DNA of 64,000 nucleotides from Paraburkholderia sp. BCC1885. Its GTDB lineage: Bacteria > Pseudomonadota > Gammaproteobacteria > Burkholderiales > Burkholderiaceae. Location: positions 372,001-436,000 of the forward strand of contig NZ_CAAJGM010000208.1 of NCBI RefSeq assembly GCF_900996235.1, written 5' to 3'. The first letter of the stretch is position 1, and each line of letters starts with the position of its first letter. Below the pieces are notes generated by a model. The model was not told the DNA's origin and searched no databases. It worked only from the letters and a program-made list of their open reading frames with translations. Positions 1-8,028 of this stretch are shown here, one piece after another. Position numbers and translations under genes: made by a program.

Positions 1-1
1 C

Positions 2-976
2 GCGATCACCGCAATCGCCGGGGCCATCTCAACGATCTACAACCCGCAACCCGGCTGGCAGTCGGTCTCCAATCCGTCGGCTGCGGCACCCGGCAATCCG
101 GTTCAGACGGATGCCGCGCTTCGTCAGCAACAGGCTGTATCAACGTCACTGCCGGCGCAGACTCCATTGCAGGCGATTATCGCAAACGTCGCCAACACGC
201 CCGGTATTGGGCGCTATGCAATCTACGAGAACGACACTGGCACGACCGATAGCAACGGCATTCCGGGGCACTCCATCGCAGTAGTGGCCGAGGGCGGCAA
301 CGTTGTCACGATTGCCCAGACCATCGAGGCAAAGAAGTCTCCTGGGACGGGGACATTCGGAACGACCTCGGAAACCGTCCGGGACCCCGCCGGCGTCCCC
401 ATCACGATCAATCTGTTCGAACTGTCCGAAGTCAGTATTTTCGTTCAGGCGACCATCGTTCCTCTAACCGGCTTTGTCTCGACGACCGGCACGCTGATTG
501 TCAATGCGATTGCAGCCTACCTGTCTGGCTTCGCGATTGGTCAGGATTCCATGCTTGGCAAACTGTTCGGTCCTGCAAACCTCTCGGGGGATGCAGCGAC
601 GAACAGTTCCAGCCTCACGCAGGCTCAACTCGACGTGCTCAGCAACACGTACAACCTGCCCATTTCGAATCTGTATCAGGGTCGCTTTGACATGGTTGTG
701 ACCGGCGGCCCGTACACCTCTGGCACTAGCACGATCAATATCCAGAACGTCGCGAGCCTGGCGAATGGGCGCTCGATCATCGTGAATCAGGTAGACGGTT
801 CGCAATTGACTGCGGTCATCACTGGTATCGCGGGGAATGCGGTCACGTTCACGCCGGCCATCGCGAGCGGTAAGACGATTGACGCCGGCGCACAGGTATA
901 TGCGAACGGCGACCTGACGATTGCATTCAACGAGGGTGCGGAGTGCGCGGCGGCTGATATCAATCTGGTGACGTGA
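2..976 (+). CDS. Phage baseplate J-like protein (5' end outside window)
   Basis: The reading frame is open from the left edge, so only the C-terminal 324 residues are visible and no start codon can be chosen. The visible part opens with an AIAGAIS segment and continues with NPVQTDAALRQQQA and the motif PLQAIIANVANTPG. This pattern is typical of baseplate J / Mu gp47-like proteins, which form wedges of the baseplate in contractile-tailed phages. It then shows Gly/Thr-rich beta-type sequence to the end. The stop overlaps the next start (TGATG), so the two tail genes are translationally coupled. Family assignment is by motif recognition; the lost N-terminus cannot be checked here. Confidence 0.75.
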   Translation, partial: AITAIAGAISTIYNPQPGWQSVSNPSAAAPGNPVQTDAALRQQQAVSTSLPAQTPLQAIIANVANTPGIGRYAIYENDTGTTDSNGIPGHSIAVVAEGGNVVTIAQTIEAKKSPGTGTFGTTSETVRDPAGVPITINLFELSEVSIFVQATIVPLTGFVSTTGTLIVNAIAAYLSGFAIGQDSMLGKLFGPANLSGDAATNSSSLTQAQLDVLSNTYNLPISNLYQGRFDMVVTGGPYTSGTSTINIQNVASLANGRSIIVNQVDGSQLTAVITGIAGNAVTFTPAIASGKTIDAGAQVYANGDLTIAFNEGAECAAADINLVT

Positions 977-1647
977 TGACGGTACAACTTTCCCAGTACA
1001 CGTCGCTCATCACCAGTGAGCACAATGAAAAGCCACGTTTCATGGCGATGGTCTCGCTGCTCGGTCAATGGGCAGTCGATCGCCAGAACATGCTGGCATC
1101 AATTCCGGGTCTGTTCGATATCGATGATGCGGTCGGCCAGCAACTGGATTGGGTCGGCCAATGGGTCGGCGTCTCGCGCAACCTGTCCATCCCCCTGACG
1201 GGCGTCTATTTCAGTTTCGACACGTCCGGTCTTGGCTTCGATCAAGGAACATGGCTAGGGCCGTTCGACCCGACTACGGGCCTGGTATCGCTTCCGGATA
1301 ACGCCTATCGGACCCTGCTGTACGCGGTCATCGCCGCAAACAACTGGGATGGAACTGTCCCCGGTGCGTACACCGCCTGGAACACGATCTTTGAGCCGTT
1401 GGGTTACAGCATCCTGATCGAAGACGGTCAGGACATGACCATGACGGTTGCGCTGATTGGACCAACTCCAGATGCGGTGACACTGGCGTTATTCACGGGC
1501 GGCTATCTCAACCTGAGACCGGCCGGCGTGGGCATCACCTTCTATTACACGCAGAGCGTTCCAGACGTCCCGATCTTCGGCTTCGATGCCGAAAATTCCT
1601 CGATATCAGGTTTCGACGTAGGCGCTTGGGCAGTTTCCGTCGCCTGA
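976..1647 (+). CDS. Phage tail protein, DUF2612 family
   Basis: This 223-residue protein directly follows the J-like gene with a one-base overlap; a GTG three bases upstream is an alternative start. The sequence has the DUF2612 layout: an N-terminal helical part (LLGQWAVDRQNML, then DIDDAVGQQLDWVGQWVGVSR), a middle region with the FDTSGLGFDQG loop, and the motif DNAYRTLLYAVIAANNWDG. DUF2612 proteins sit next to baseplate J in phage and prophage tail modules and are thought to be baseplate or tail-end components. The biochemical role is not established. A hairpin with a short T-run follows the stop, so the late baseplate transcript may partly end here before the fibre gene. Confidence 0.7.
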   Translation: MTVQLSQYTSLITSEHNEKPRFMAMVSLLGQWAVDRQNMLASIPGLFDIDDAVGQQLDWVGQWVGVSRNLSIPLTGVYFSFDTSGLGFDQGTWLGPFDPTTGLVSLPDNAYRTLLYAVIAANNWDGTVPGAYTAWNTIFEPLGYSILIEDGQDMTMTVALIGPTPDAVTLALFTGGYLNLRPAGVGITFYYTQSVPDVPIFGFDAENSSISGFDVGAWAVSVA

Positions 1648-1670
1648 CACCCTCTTCAGCTTTACACGAT

Positions 1671-1693
1671 AGGCCGCCTCCGGGTGGCCTTTT
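1671..1693 (+). terminator. Hairpin between tail gene and fibre gene
   Basis: AGGCCGCC and GGTGGCCT form an eight-pair stem (one G-T pair) around a TCCG loop and are followed by TTTT. The hairpin lies 18 bases before the fibre start and belongs to a family of three similar hairpin-plus-leader cassettes in this prophage (also near 7111 and 8009). Confidence 0.55.
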
Positions 1694-1710
1694 GCATTTC
1701 TGGGCCACCG

Positions 1711-3036
1711 ATGACCACTGAAAATGATTTCATCCCGTTCGCCGTAGGCGGCAGCGCGAACGTTATCTCGCAAGCGACCTACGCCGCAGATACCACGCTC
1801 ACGCAAGGCGGCTTTACTGCCGGCATTGCGACCTCGGCGCAACTGAACAAGGTCTGGCGCCAGTCAAGCATTATGGCGGCCGTCATCGCTTCATTCATCG
1901 TGGCCGAGACCGGCCAGACGGCGATCGACGATGGCACGACTGCGACACTTCTGACGAACTTCACGAACGCCGTCAATGCGGCTTCCAAGAACAAGATCAT
2001 CCTGACCGATACCGGCACGGCAAACGCCTACACCGCGGCGAATCCCGTTCCGCTTACCGCATTGCCGACGGCAACCGGCTTCACGCAGACGGTCAAGATT
2101 GCGCACCTGAACACGGGAACCTCGACCTACGCCCCCGACGGACTGGCGACGGCTCCGATTTATGGTCTCGGCGGCGCAGTGCTTCAGGGCGGCGAACTGC
2201 CTGCCAACGGCGTTGCGACGCTCGTCTCGTTCGTCGACCCGCTCCTCAACTCGGGCAATCTCTGCTGGGTGCTCTACGAATGCGTCGGCGGTGCTCAGCA
2301 GGTTCCCCCCGCCACTGCATCCCAGCATGCGGTGCAGTTGGGGCAGCTTGCTAGCGGACTGAATCTTGCGACGCCAGCGCAGTTCGATAACAGCACGAAG
2401 ATGGCTAGCACCGCCTTTGTCTGGCAGAACCGGGCCGGCTTCAATGGGGTCTTGGGACCATCTTCCAACACGACGCTTACGACGGCCAATCTCGGTTCGT
2501 TCGTCGCCTGCCTCAATGCTGCATCACCATTCACGATAACGCTGCCCGTAACGACTAGTGCGTTCGCGTCCGTCTCAACTCGAATCGTAAATATTTCGTC
2601 GCAGACCATCACGATTCAAACGCAGAGTGGCGGCACGATCCAGGGGCCTTTCAATACGGTCGGCGGCACGTCGTTCACAATTCCGTCTAATAGCTGCGTC
2701 GACGTCCTGTGTAACAACGCGAACAATTTTATCGTGAGCGGCGACGGCCAGATTGGATCGTCGTTCCTGTTTGCGAATGGTACTGGCTTTCAGAAGTTCC
2801 CCGGTGGCTTGATCATACAGTTCAGCTCATTTACAGCATCCGCAACTCCCGGTGCTCCGGTGACGGTGACCTACCCGATCCCGTTCCCCGTCGCTACCAC
2901 TGGCATCGCCACAACCGTTTCCAGTGCATCGACATCAATCGTCGCGTCCTGGTATGACACCCCTACGGTGAATGGATTTAACGGGCATGGCAGTCTCGCC
3001 ACACTGACTTGCAACTACATCGCTGTGGGGCATTAA
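1711..3036 (+). CDS. Phage tail fibre protein, gp53-like C-terminus
   Basis: This 441-residue protein is a likely receptor-binding fibre. The N-terminal 70 residues (MTTENDFIPFAVGG, then QLNKVWRQSSIMAAVIASFI) are of the kind that attaches fibres to the baseplate. The middle is Thr/Asn/Ala-rich with no catalytic motif. The last 100 residues (GTGFQKFPGGLIIQF, then VTVTYPIPFPVATTGI) resemble the gp53-like or collar-type fibre tip domain. The ATG after the hairpin cassette was chosen because the N-terminal fibre signature begins there; an upstream TTG would add only hairpin-derived residues. The assembly gene follows with no gap. Host-range specificity cannot be read from the sequence. Confidence 0.75.
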   Translation: MTTENDFIPFAVGGSANVISQATYAADTTLTQGGFTAGIATSAQLNKVWRQSSIMAAVIASFIVAETGQTAIDDGTTATLLTNFTNAVNAASKNKIILTDTGTANAYTAANPVPLTALPTATGFTQTVKIAHLNTGTSTYAPDGLATAPIYGLGGAVLQGGELPANGVATLVSFVDPLLNSGNLCWVLYECVGGAQQVPPATASQHAVQLGQLASGLNLATPAQFDNSTKMASTAFVWQNRAGFNGVLGPSSNTTLTTANLGSFVACLNAASPFTITLPVTTSAFASVSTRIVNISSQTITIQTQSGGTIQGPFNTVGGTSFTIPSNSCVDVLCNNANNFIVSGDGQIGSSFLFANGTGFQKFPGGLIIQFSSFTASATPGAPVTVTYPIPFPVATTGIATTVSSASTSIVASWYDTPTVNGFNGHGSLATLTCNYIAVGH

Positions 3037-3399
3037 ATGATCCGCTATTCGAAAACTACGCACAGTTTCTACCCGCATGACATCGAGTATCCGAATCTGC
3101 CAAATGATCTCATCGACGTTGAGGATGCGGAATACTTGAAGGCCCGGAATCGGCTGCAAGGCGACCCTGGCGAAACGTTTGAAGTATCAGATGACGGCAT
3201 TGTCACGGTCATCCCGGCGCGCGCATTGACCGCCCAAGAAAAAGCATATGCCGCGGATGAATCGATTCTTATGCAGATCGCATCGATAGAGCGCGACAAG
3301 CAGCCCCGCGCCGTTCGGGATTTCATTCTGACTGGCGACAAAACGCGCCTTCAGTCGATCGACTCCGCTGTTGCCGCGCTTCGCGCAAAACTCGCATAA
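3037..3399 (+). CDS. Probable tail fibre assembly protein
   Basis: This 120-residue acidic protein starts on the base after the fibre stop codon. It has an N-terminal beta-rich half (TTHSFYPHDIEYPNLPNDLI) and a helical C-terminal half rich in Lys, Ala and Arg. Size, position and the C-terminal helix match the small chaperone-like proteins that accompany phage fibres. No invariant catalytic residues are present. The assignment is mainly from context; it could instead be a short structural protein of the tail tip. Confidence 0.5.
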   Translation: MIRYSKTTHSFYPHDIEYPNLPNDLIDVEDAEYLKARNRLQGDPGETFEVSDDGIVTVIPARALTAQEKAYAADESILMQIASIERDKQPRAVRDFILTGDKTRLQSIDSAVAALRAKLA

Positions 3400-3407
3400 G
3401 GAAGGCG

Positions 3408-4652
3408 ATGGCTTCGATCGATCTGAGTAGCTATGGCGTCATTTATGGCGCCAACCAGGCCAACGTCTCGAATAATGACGGCGCCCTTGCCGCGTGCGCG
3501 ATGTGGTTCGCGGCGCAAGTCGCAGCAGGCAACCCGTTGCCGAAACTGACTTCACACGAGGGCATTGTCTGCTACAGTCAGAGCCCGAATTGGGCCATCC
3601 CGGGCCTGTTTTTCGAGGCGGTCGGCGATGTGCATCTGCGCTATTTCGGCACCGGGGATGCCGTCACAATCGACGGGGGCGCTACATCACCGCAAAAGAC
3701 CTCCAACGTGAATTTCGGGGGTGCCGGAAACTTCATTCTGGAAGCACCGGGCACAGCGCAGAACGCCTGCTATGCCCGTGCGCTACTGCGTAGCTCGATC
3801 AACATTCGCGTCTACGGAGCGGGCGCGCAGAGCGCCGGACTGCTGACTTCATGGTTGGTGGATTGCGATATCAATGCCGTCGTCACGCCGGATGAGACCG
3901 GCGGCTGGTATATGAACGCGCAGCCCTTGGCTGGCGTATCCCTGGGTGCCCGCAAGTCGAATGAGCAAACGTCGTATTGCCGGATCAAGGCATCGGTCGA
4001 TGGCTGCACGATTGGCGCATATCTGTCCGGCACTCTCGGAAACCACTTCGAAGGCGGCTATATAGAAGGGTGTAGCGGCTACGGTATGCAACTTTTAAGC
4101 GGTGCGCTCAACGACAAGGTTCGAGACATGGACTTTGAGACGAACGGCACCGATATCACGTGCGATGGTCAGTACACCACGCTCGAAGATATCGACACCT
4201 CATCCCACGTTGTTTTCACGAGCAACTCTGTTGCCAGCCGTCTTGTCGGCGGCAACCATGATGCAGTTACAGTTAATCTGGGTGCGAAAGGAATCGCGGT
4301 TGATCGCATCCGATATGGCCGGGCCCTGTCTGGAAACGGCATCACCAATCTCGATCCCTCAAGCGATATTGGGGTGAATTACAACTGCCTGACGAAAAAG
4401 TGGAGCGACCAGTGTTTGCCGACTAACGCCATCTCGGTCGGCGCGAGCCCGTTCATCTATACCTCGGCGCTGCCCCGCGGCGAAACGCTCCTAGTGACGA
4501 CGCCCGCATCTCTGACGGGCATCGTGCTCTATCGGAACGGCGCCGCAGTTGAAAACTTCCCGCCAACACAGCCCATGTTTCTGTCCTATGGCGATACTGC
4601 GGTATTTTCGTTCACGGGTGGTGCGCCTACAGTAGTGAGTTTGCCGCGTTGA
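3408..4652 (+). CDS. Tailspike-like protein, predicted right-handed beta-helix
   Basis: This 414-residue protein begins with MASIDLSSYGVIYG followed by NNDGALAACAMWFA. That resembles the pectate-lyase-type head domain of tailspikes, where a short helix precedes the beta-solenoid. The body has the short, repeating G/N/D-turn pattern of a beta-helix (for example GNHFEGGYIEGCSGYGMQLL). The C-terminus (SPFIYTSALPRGETLLVT) looks like a capping beta domain. Such proteins bind or cut surface polysaccharide; catalytic acids cannot be identified by eye. The start follows a GAAGGCG ribosome site. Its last 67 bases overlap the convergent acyltransferase gene, which may modify the very polysaccharide this spike recognises (inference). 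Confidence 0.6.
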   Translation: MASIDLSSYGVIYGANQANVSNNDGALAACAMWFAAQVAAGNPLPKLTSHEGIVCYSQSPNWAIPGLFFEAVGDVHLRYFGTGDAVTIDGGATSPQKTSNVNFGGAGNFILEAPGTAQNACYARALLRSSINIRVYGAGAQSAGLLTSWLVDCDINAVVTPDETGGWYMNAQPLAGVSLGARKSNEQTSYCRIKASVDGCTIGAYLSGTLGNHFEGGYIEGCSGYGMQLLSGALNDKVRDMDFETNGTDITCDGQYTTLEDIDTSSHVVFTSNSVASRLVGGNHDAVTVNLGAKGIAVDRIRYGRALSGNGITNLDPSSDIGVNYNCLTKKWSDQCLPTNAISVGASPFIYTSALPRGETLLVTTPASLTGIVLYRNGAAVENFPPTQPMFLSYGDTAVFSFTGGAPTVVSLPR

Positions 4653-5833
4653 TTTTCCGCAATTTGACTGGTACTGGTCGATACGCGCACGCGATGTTTA
4701 ATCGCAAATATCATCAGCGACTGACACGGTTTCTCAATGGCAAACCAAAGCACGGCAGACACCGCGATTGTCGCCAACCAGTAGTACGCGAATTGCGCCT
4801 CCATCGTCCAGCCGGTCGGCCACATAAGCATCGACGGCTTGAGCTGTAAGACGCGCACGATAATCTGGTGAGCGAGATACATCGCGAAGCTGATCTCGCC
4901 GAGCTTGACCAGTGGCGAAATCGAGAGTGCGCGTCCGATGTACCCTTTGCCGCTCGCGATCAGGAAAACGCCAACGGCATAGAACGGCGCTGATCCGCTG
5001 ACGGAAAGCCACGACCGACTGGCTTCGCCGATATACCCGGCAGCCCACATTCGCCATGCGAGACCAGGCATCTTTGCCGAACCAATGAGGACCAGAGTGA
5101 TGCCAAAGATTTCGGCGCCGGTAGACATCCACTTGTCATCGAAATGTTTCTTGTATTTCTTCCAGAGATGCCCAGCAACCATGCCAAGCACGAATTCGAC
5201 CAGATGGGCGGGCGGCCATATATAGACCCATGATCCGATCGATGCAACATCCTGTCCGTCGAACGACTTTGCGCCCATGTTGTTTGCGAGACTGATGGCG
5301 TATAGCACGAGTACCGCCGCGCCAGCCAACTTCACGTGCCACGTACGATCGAAGTTCGTGATGAGCACTGGAAATGACACGTAGAAAAAAAGCTCAACCG
5401 AGAGTGTCCACGCCACGCTGTTGAAGGCGAAATATCCGGAAGGAGTCGGGTCCCATGCCTGAAGCAGGGACGCATTTGCGGCCCACATTTCCGTCGATGG
5501 GTCATAGGCAATGCCGACACCGACAACCAGCAACGCGTAGAAGGCCAGCATCGTGGCAATATGCGCTGGCCAGATCTTGGCAATGCGCTTATAGACGAAG
5601 CGGAGCCCTTCGCCAACGCCACTCAGGTTGCCGTACTGATACGTCAGAATGAAGCCCGATAATACGAAAAAGAACGTTACACCCTGAATCAGGATGTACT
5701 TTGCGGCGAATGCTTCCCCGGTATGAAAATAAGGGATCGAATGCTCAAGGACGATCGCCGCTGCAGCAAAGAAGCGCAGCGACGTCAAAGCGGGTAGTTT
5801 TGAGTTGTTCACATCGCCCTCGGACGGCGTCAA
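4586..5833 (-). CDS. Acyltransferase-3 family O-acetylase (lysogenic conversion)
   Basis: This 415-residue integral membrane protein has about ten hydrophobic segments. It carries hallmark AT3 features: LTSLRFFAAAAIVLEHS in the first segment (with the family's conserved His), FFFVLSGFILTY, WTLSVELFFYVSFPVL, and LGEISFAMYLAHQI near the end. AT3 proteins move acetyl groups across the inner membrane onto lipopolysaccharide, O-antigen or other sugars. Carried in reverse among tail genes, it is a typical superinfection-immunity or seroconversion gene. It is the last gene of a three-gene minus-strand operon, and its 3' end runs into the tailspike gene. Substrate and transferred group are unknown. 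Confidence 0.85.
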   Translation of the reverse strand: MTPSEGDVNNSKLPALTSLRFFAAAAIVLEHSIPYFHTGEAFAAKYILIQGVTFFFVLSGFILTYQYGNLSGVGEGLRFVYKRIAKIWPAHIATMLAFYALLVVGVGIAYDPSTEMWAANASLLQAWDPTPSGYFAFNSVAWTLSVELFFYVSFPVLITNFDRTWHVKLAGAAVLVLYAISLANNMGAKSFDGQDVASIGSWVYIWPPAHLVEFVLGMVAGHLWKKYKKHFDDKWMSTGAEIFGITLVLIGSAKMPGLAWRMWAAGYIGEASRSWLSVSGSAPFYAVGVFLIASGKGYIGRALSISPLVKLGEISFAMYLAHQIIVRVLQLKPSMLMWPTGWTMEAQFAYYWLATIAVSAVLWFAIEKPCQSLMIFAIKHRVRVSTSTSQIAENQRGKLTTVGAPPVNENTAVSP

Positions 5834-5886
5834 ATTGTTGTGAAGCGGATATTACATCAGACGGGAAGATCCAGTAAGGAACGGGA

Positions 5887-6699
5887 TCATTCCCCGATAA
5901 CGGCCTCGACGAGAGGTGCAATGACCGTCAGTTCCTGTTTTGCTTTCAGCGCGTCAAGATATGCGTCCGGAATCAGGCAGTTGAGCATGTGTGTTTGCCA
6001 GTCCGGAATTGATTGCACGTACGCGTATTGCGCGATAACCGGTACGTTGTACTGTTTGGCGACCGCATCCATCGCGGACACGTAGATCGGCAATCGCGGA
6101 TGGTCAGTGTCGCACGTAGGCGCCGCCTCTTCAAGGACTGGCCGAATCCCGCTGGCGCGCGCATCCTGAATCCACTGGCCAAGATAGGCCGCGTACTGGT
6201 CGACCGTTTCGCCGCCCAGGTTGTCGTTTAGTGTATGCGCCTGAATTGCGATCCTGGCGCCCGATTGAATCATGCGAGCGGGCTCAGCCTGCCCGCCACC
6301 GTCCATCCCGTCCAATTCGTTTTGCAGGCTGCTGGCGGTGCCGCCAGTTGCCCCGCTCCGCACAGTCACGCCCAGGTCGTTGAACTGCGCTTGCAATAGC
6401 GTCTGAAGTACGGCTGGCTCATTGGGCGCGACCATAGAGACCATGCCGTAAGCGTTGGGAGCATCGCCCATCATCTGGTCGTCGCCATAAACCACGACTG
6501 CGACGATGGGCGTCGATGCTGGCACCGAAGCCGCAACTGGCGCACTGGCCTCAACTGCCTGCGAAGCCGCTGGAGCAATAGCGGGAATGGCTTTGACTGC
6601 CGGCGCGGGATTTTGTGATCCGCCACCGCAAGCAGAGAGTGCGCAAGCGGTGAGGGCAGCTATTGCTCCTGCTCGCCACCTTGCACCGGGGAATCGGAT
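5887..6699 (-). CDS. SGNH-hydrolase-like lipoprotein, active-site residues altered, start unclear
   Basis: A lipoprotein signal (WRAGAIAALTACALSAC) with its lipobox Cys is followed by a Pro/Ala linker and a domain of about 200 residues shaped like an SGNH/GDSL hydrolase. Block I reads VVYGDDQMMG, with Asp where the catalytic Ser should be. Block III resembles AHTLNDN. The C-terminal block reads CLIPDAYL, where a His is expected. It is therefore probably inactive or altered. No ATG, GTG or TTG lies close upstream of the signal peptide in this frame. The start given is an ATC codon; a TTG at 6852 and a well-placed ATG at 7005 are in frame but would overlap the regulator entirely. It probably works with the neighbouring acyltransferase, since AT3 and SGNH partners are known together. 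Confidence 0.5.
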   Translation of the reverse strand: MRFPGARWRAGAIAALTACALSACGGGSQNPAPAVKAIPAIAPAASQAVEASAPVAASVPASTPIVAVVVYGDDQMMGDAPNAYGMVSMVAPNEPAVLQTLLQAQFNDLGVTVRSGATGGTASSLQNELDGMDGGGQAEPARMIQSGARIAIQAHTLNDNLGGETVDQYAAYLGQWIQDARASGIRPVLEEAAPTCDTDHPRLPIYVSAMDAVAKQYNVPVIAQYAYVQSIPDWQTHMLNCLIPDAYLDALKAKQELTVIAPLVEAVIGE

Positions 6700-6959
6700 T
6701 CCGCGTCCAGGTCGATAGTCGCGCCGATCTCGCGCATTTTCTCGAGAACGAGTTCGATCTCCGATGCGGGAAGAATGACTAGGGCCGCGCCCATGAAAAG
6801 GTTCGCCGGCGGGATGCCTTGCGGCTTGTTCTCGTCCGCGTAGTCGCGCCAACGCCGACTGGTTTTCATACCGAGTATCTGGGCCATTCTTGCGCCGGAA
6901 TACCCGAGCGAGGCCTTCCATTGCTTGAGCTGGGCCACCGTAGGCGGGCGAAAGAGCAT
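6660..6959 (-). CDS. Small phage HTH-type regulator
   Basis: This 99-residue protein has an apparent helix-turn-helix in its first 60 residues: VAQLKQWKASLGYSGARMAQILG, with the recognition-type helix followed by SRRWRDYADENKPQGI. It resembles the small XRE-like regulators common in Burkholderia prophages. It is the first gene of the minus-strand operon with the lipoprotein and acyltransferase. The ATG was chosen because the regulator homology begins there; only a weak GGA precedes it, whereas a better Shine-Dalgarno (GAAAGGA) sits 46 bases upstream before an ATG in another frame. It probably binds the palindrome in its own promoter (inference). Confidence 0.55.
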   Translation of the reverse strand: MLFRPPTVAQLKQWKASLGYSGARMAQILGMKTSRRWRDYADENKPQGIPPANLFMGAALVILPASEIELVLEKMREIGATIDLDAESDSPVQGGEQEQ

Positions 6960-7056
6960 GTTGGGTTGATCCAGTGCGCGTGAACGCGCGAAAGCGGTAT
7001 CGCATGATGGGTTCCTTTCGGATGGCGGCCGCGCGAGTGCGCTTCCTATGAACAAC

Positions 7057-7085
7057 ATGCTAGGCGGAATCCGCCTAGGCGTCAA
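7057..7085 (-). promoter_or_regulatory. Promoter with palindromic operator in the spacer
   Basis: Read on the minus strand, TTGACG (-35) and TAGCAT (-10) are separated by exactly 17 bases. The spacer holds nearly all of a perfect 19-base palindrome, CTAGGCGGA-A-TCCGCCTAG (7060-7078). The arrangement fits a repressor or MerR-like operator controlling the regulator-lipoprotein-acyltransferase operon. The +1 would fall near 7050. Confidence 0.6.
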
Positions 7086-7110
7086 GCACCAAATAAAGAT
7101 TCGACCAACA

Positions 7111-7132
7111 GCCGCCTGCAGGGCGGCTTTTT
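7111..7132 (+). terminator. Hairpin upstream of the lysis genes
   Basis: GCCGCC and GGCGGC form a six-pair GC stem around TGCAG and are followed by TTTTT. The hairpin is 17 bases before the first lysis gene and matches the other two hairpin-leader cassettes of this prophage. Confidence 0.55.
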
Positions 7133-7149
7133 CATTTCTCCGGGGCCCC

Positions 7150-7488
7150 ATGGACGCCAAAGACATGATCGACATGCCTGAAGTCGAATTTCGCCGCAGC
7201 GTTGTCGAGCGCTTCAATGCGCAGGACGCAGCAATCAAGGAGAACACGACGCTGACAAAGACGGTCGCAGAAGACACCGCGTTTATCCGCGCGATCCTGA
7301 GTGATGTAGCTGCGGGTGCGCGAATGCTGTGCCGGCTCGCTGCGGCGTGGAAATTCATGTTGCGTCAAGTGTTCATCCCGGTGGTGCTACCGCTGGCCGG
7401 ACTGTGGACGCTGATCCGCATCGTGCATCACGAATCGATCCCCGATTGGGCCAGTGCGGCCGTAAAGCTGATCGTGACGTGGCTATGA
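7150..7488 (+). CDS. Small phage membrane protein, XhlA/holin-like
   Basis: This 112-residue protein has a soluble N-terminal half with a predicted coiled-coil stretch (RRSVVERFNAQDAAIKEN, then DTAFIRAIL). It ends in one or two hydrophobic segments (FIPVVLPLAGLWTLIRIV and a shorter one at the end). This coiled coil plus C-terminal membrane anchor is the XhlA layout, and the stop codon overlaps the lysozyme start (ATGA). A role in membrane permeabilisation or lysis timing is therefore likely. It could equally be a superinfection or spanin-related membrane protein; no diagnostic motif is present. Confidence 0.5.
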   Translation: MDAKDMIDMPEVEFRRSVVERFNAQDAAIKENTTLTKTVAEDTAFIRAILSDVAAGARMLCRLAAAWKFMLRQVFIPVVLPLAGLWTLIRIVHHESIPDWASAAVKLIVTWL

Positions 7489-7958
7489 CTCCCGCCAATC
7501 TAGCCCTGCTCATCGCCGAGTTGCGGCGCGATGAGGGCGTGCGTTATGTGCCGTATCTCGACACAGCCACGCCACCCAATGAAACGGTGGGCGTCGGATT
7601 CAACCTGAATGCGCATCCATTGCCCGTCGGCTGGACATACCCGCTCTCCGATGCGCAGGTCGATCAACTTCTCACGCAGACCTTGCAAGAGACGTTCGCC
7701 GGCCTGAACGCGTCACTGCCGTGGTGGGTCTCGCTCGACGTCGTTCGCCAACGGTGCGTTGCGAATGTTGCGTTCAACATCGGCGTTGCTGGGCTGCTCG
7801 GATTTCACAACGCCCTCTTTGCCCTACAGCGCGGGTCGTATGCCGTTGCGGCAGCCGGATTTAAAGCCTCTGCATGGTATGGGCAGGTCGGCGCCCGTGC
7901 ACAGCGCATCTGCTATGCGATCGAGTATGGACAGATGCCCGACGAACCAGTCGCCTGA
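7485..7958 (+). CDS. Phage endolysin, T4-type lysozyme (GH24)
   Basis: This 157-residue muramidase would cut the glycan backbone of peptidoglycan during lysis. Catalytic residues of T4-type lysozymes can be placed: Glu17 in RRDEGVR, Asp26 in PYLDT and Thr34 in NETVGVGFNL. The C-terminal lobe also fits (VAFNIGVAGLLGF, then SAWYGQVGARAQR, matching the T4 pattern of Trp-Tyr and Arg). There is no N-terminal signal or SAR segment, so export depends on a holin, probably one of the adjacent membrane proteins. The start overlaps the previous stop. Two strong hairpins follow the gene. Confidence 0.88.
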   Translation: MTPANLALLIAELRRDEGVRYVPYLDTATPPNETVGVGFNLNAHPLPVGWTYPLSDAQVDQLLTQTLQETFAGLNASLPWWVSLDVVRQRCVANVAFNIGVAGLLGFHNALFALQRGSYAVAAAGFKASAWYGQVGARAQRICYAIEYGQMPDEPVA

Positions 7959-7975
7959 TCCCGAATCCCCTCACC

Positions 7976-8028
7976 TATACCTCGCCATTCAATCGCGAGG
8001 TATAAACCGCCGCCTCCGGGCGGCTTTT
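7976..8028 (+). terminator. Tandem hairpins after the lysozyme gene
   Basis: A perfect ten-base inverted repeat (TATACCTCGC / GCGAGGTATA, nine-base loop, 7976-8004) is followed by GCCGCC-TCCG-GGCGGC and TTTT (8009-8028). The second hairpin is nearly identical to the one before the fibre gene, including the bases leading to the next start codon. Confidence 0.65.

Noticed and set aside
6699..7005. N-terminal extension of the SGNH-like lipoprotein from the ATG at 7005
   Set aside because: A good ribosome site exists, but the extra residues are Arg-rich and fully overlap the HTH regulator in another frame, and they would bury the lipoprotein signal.
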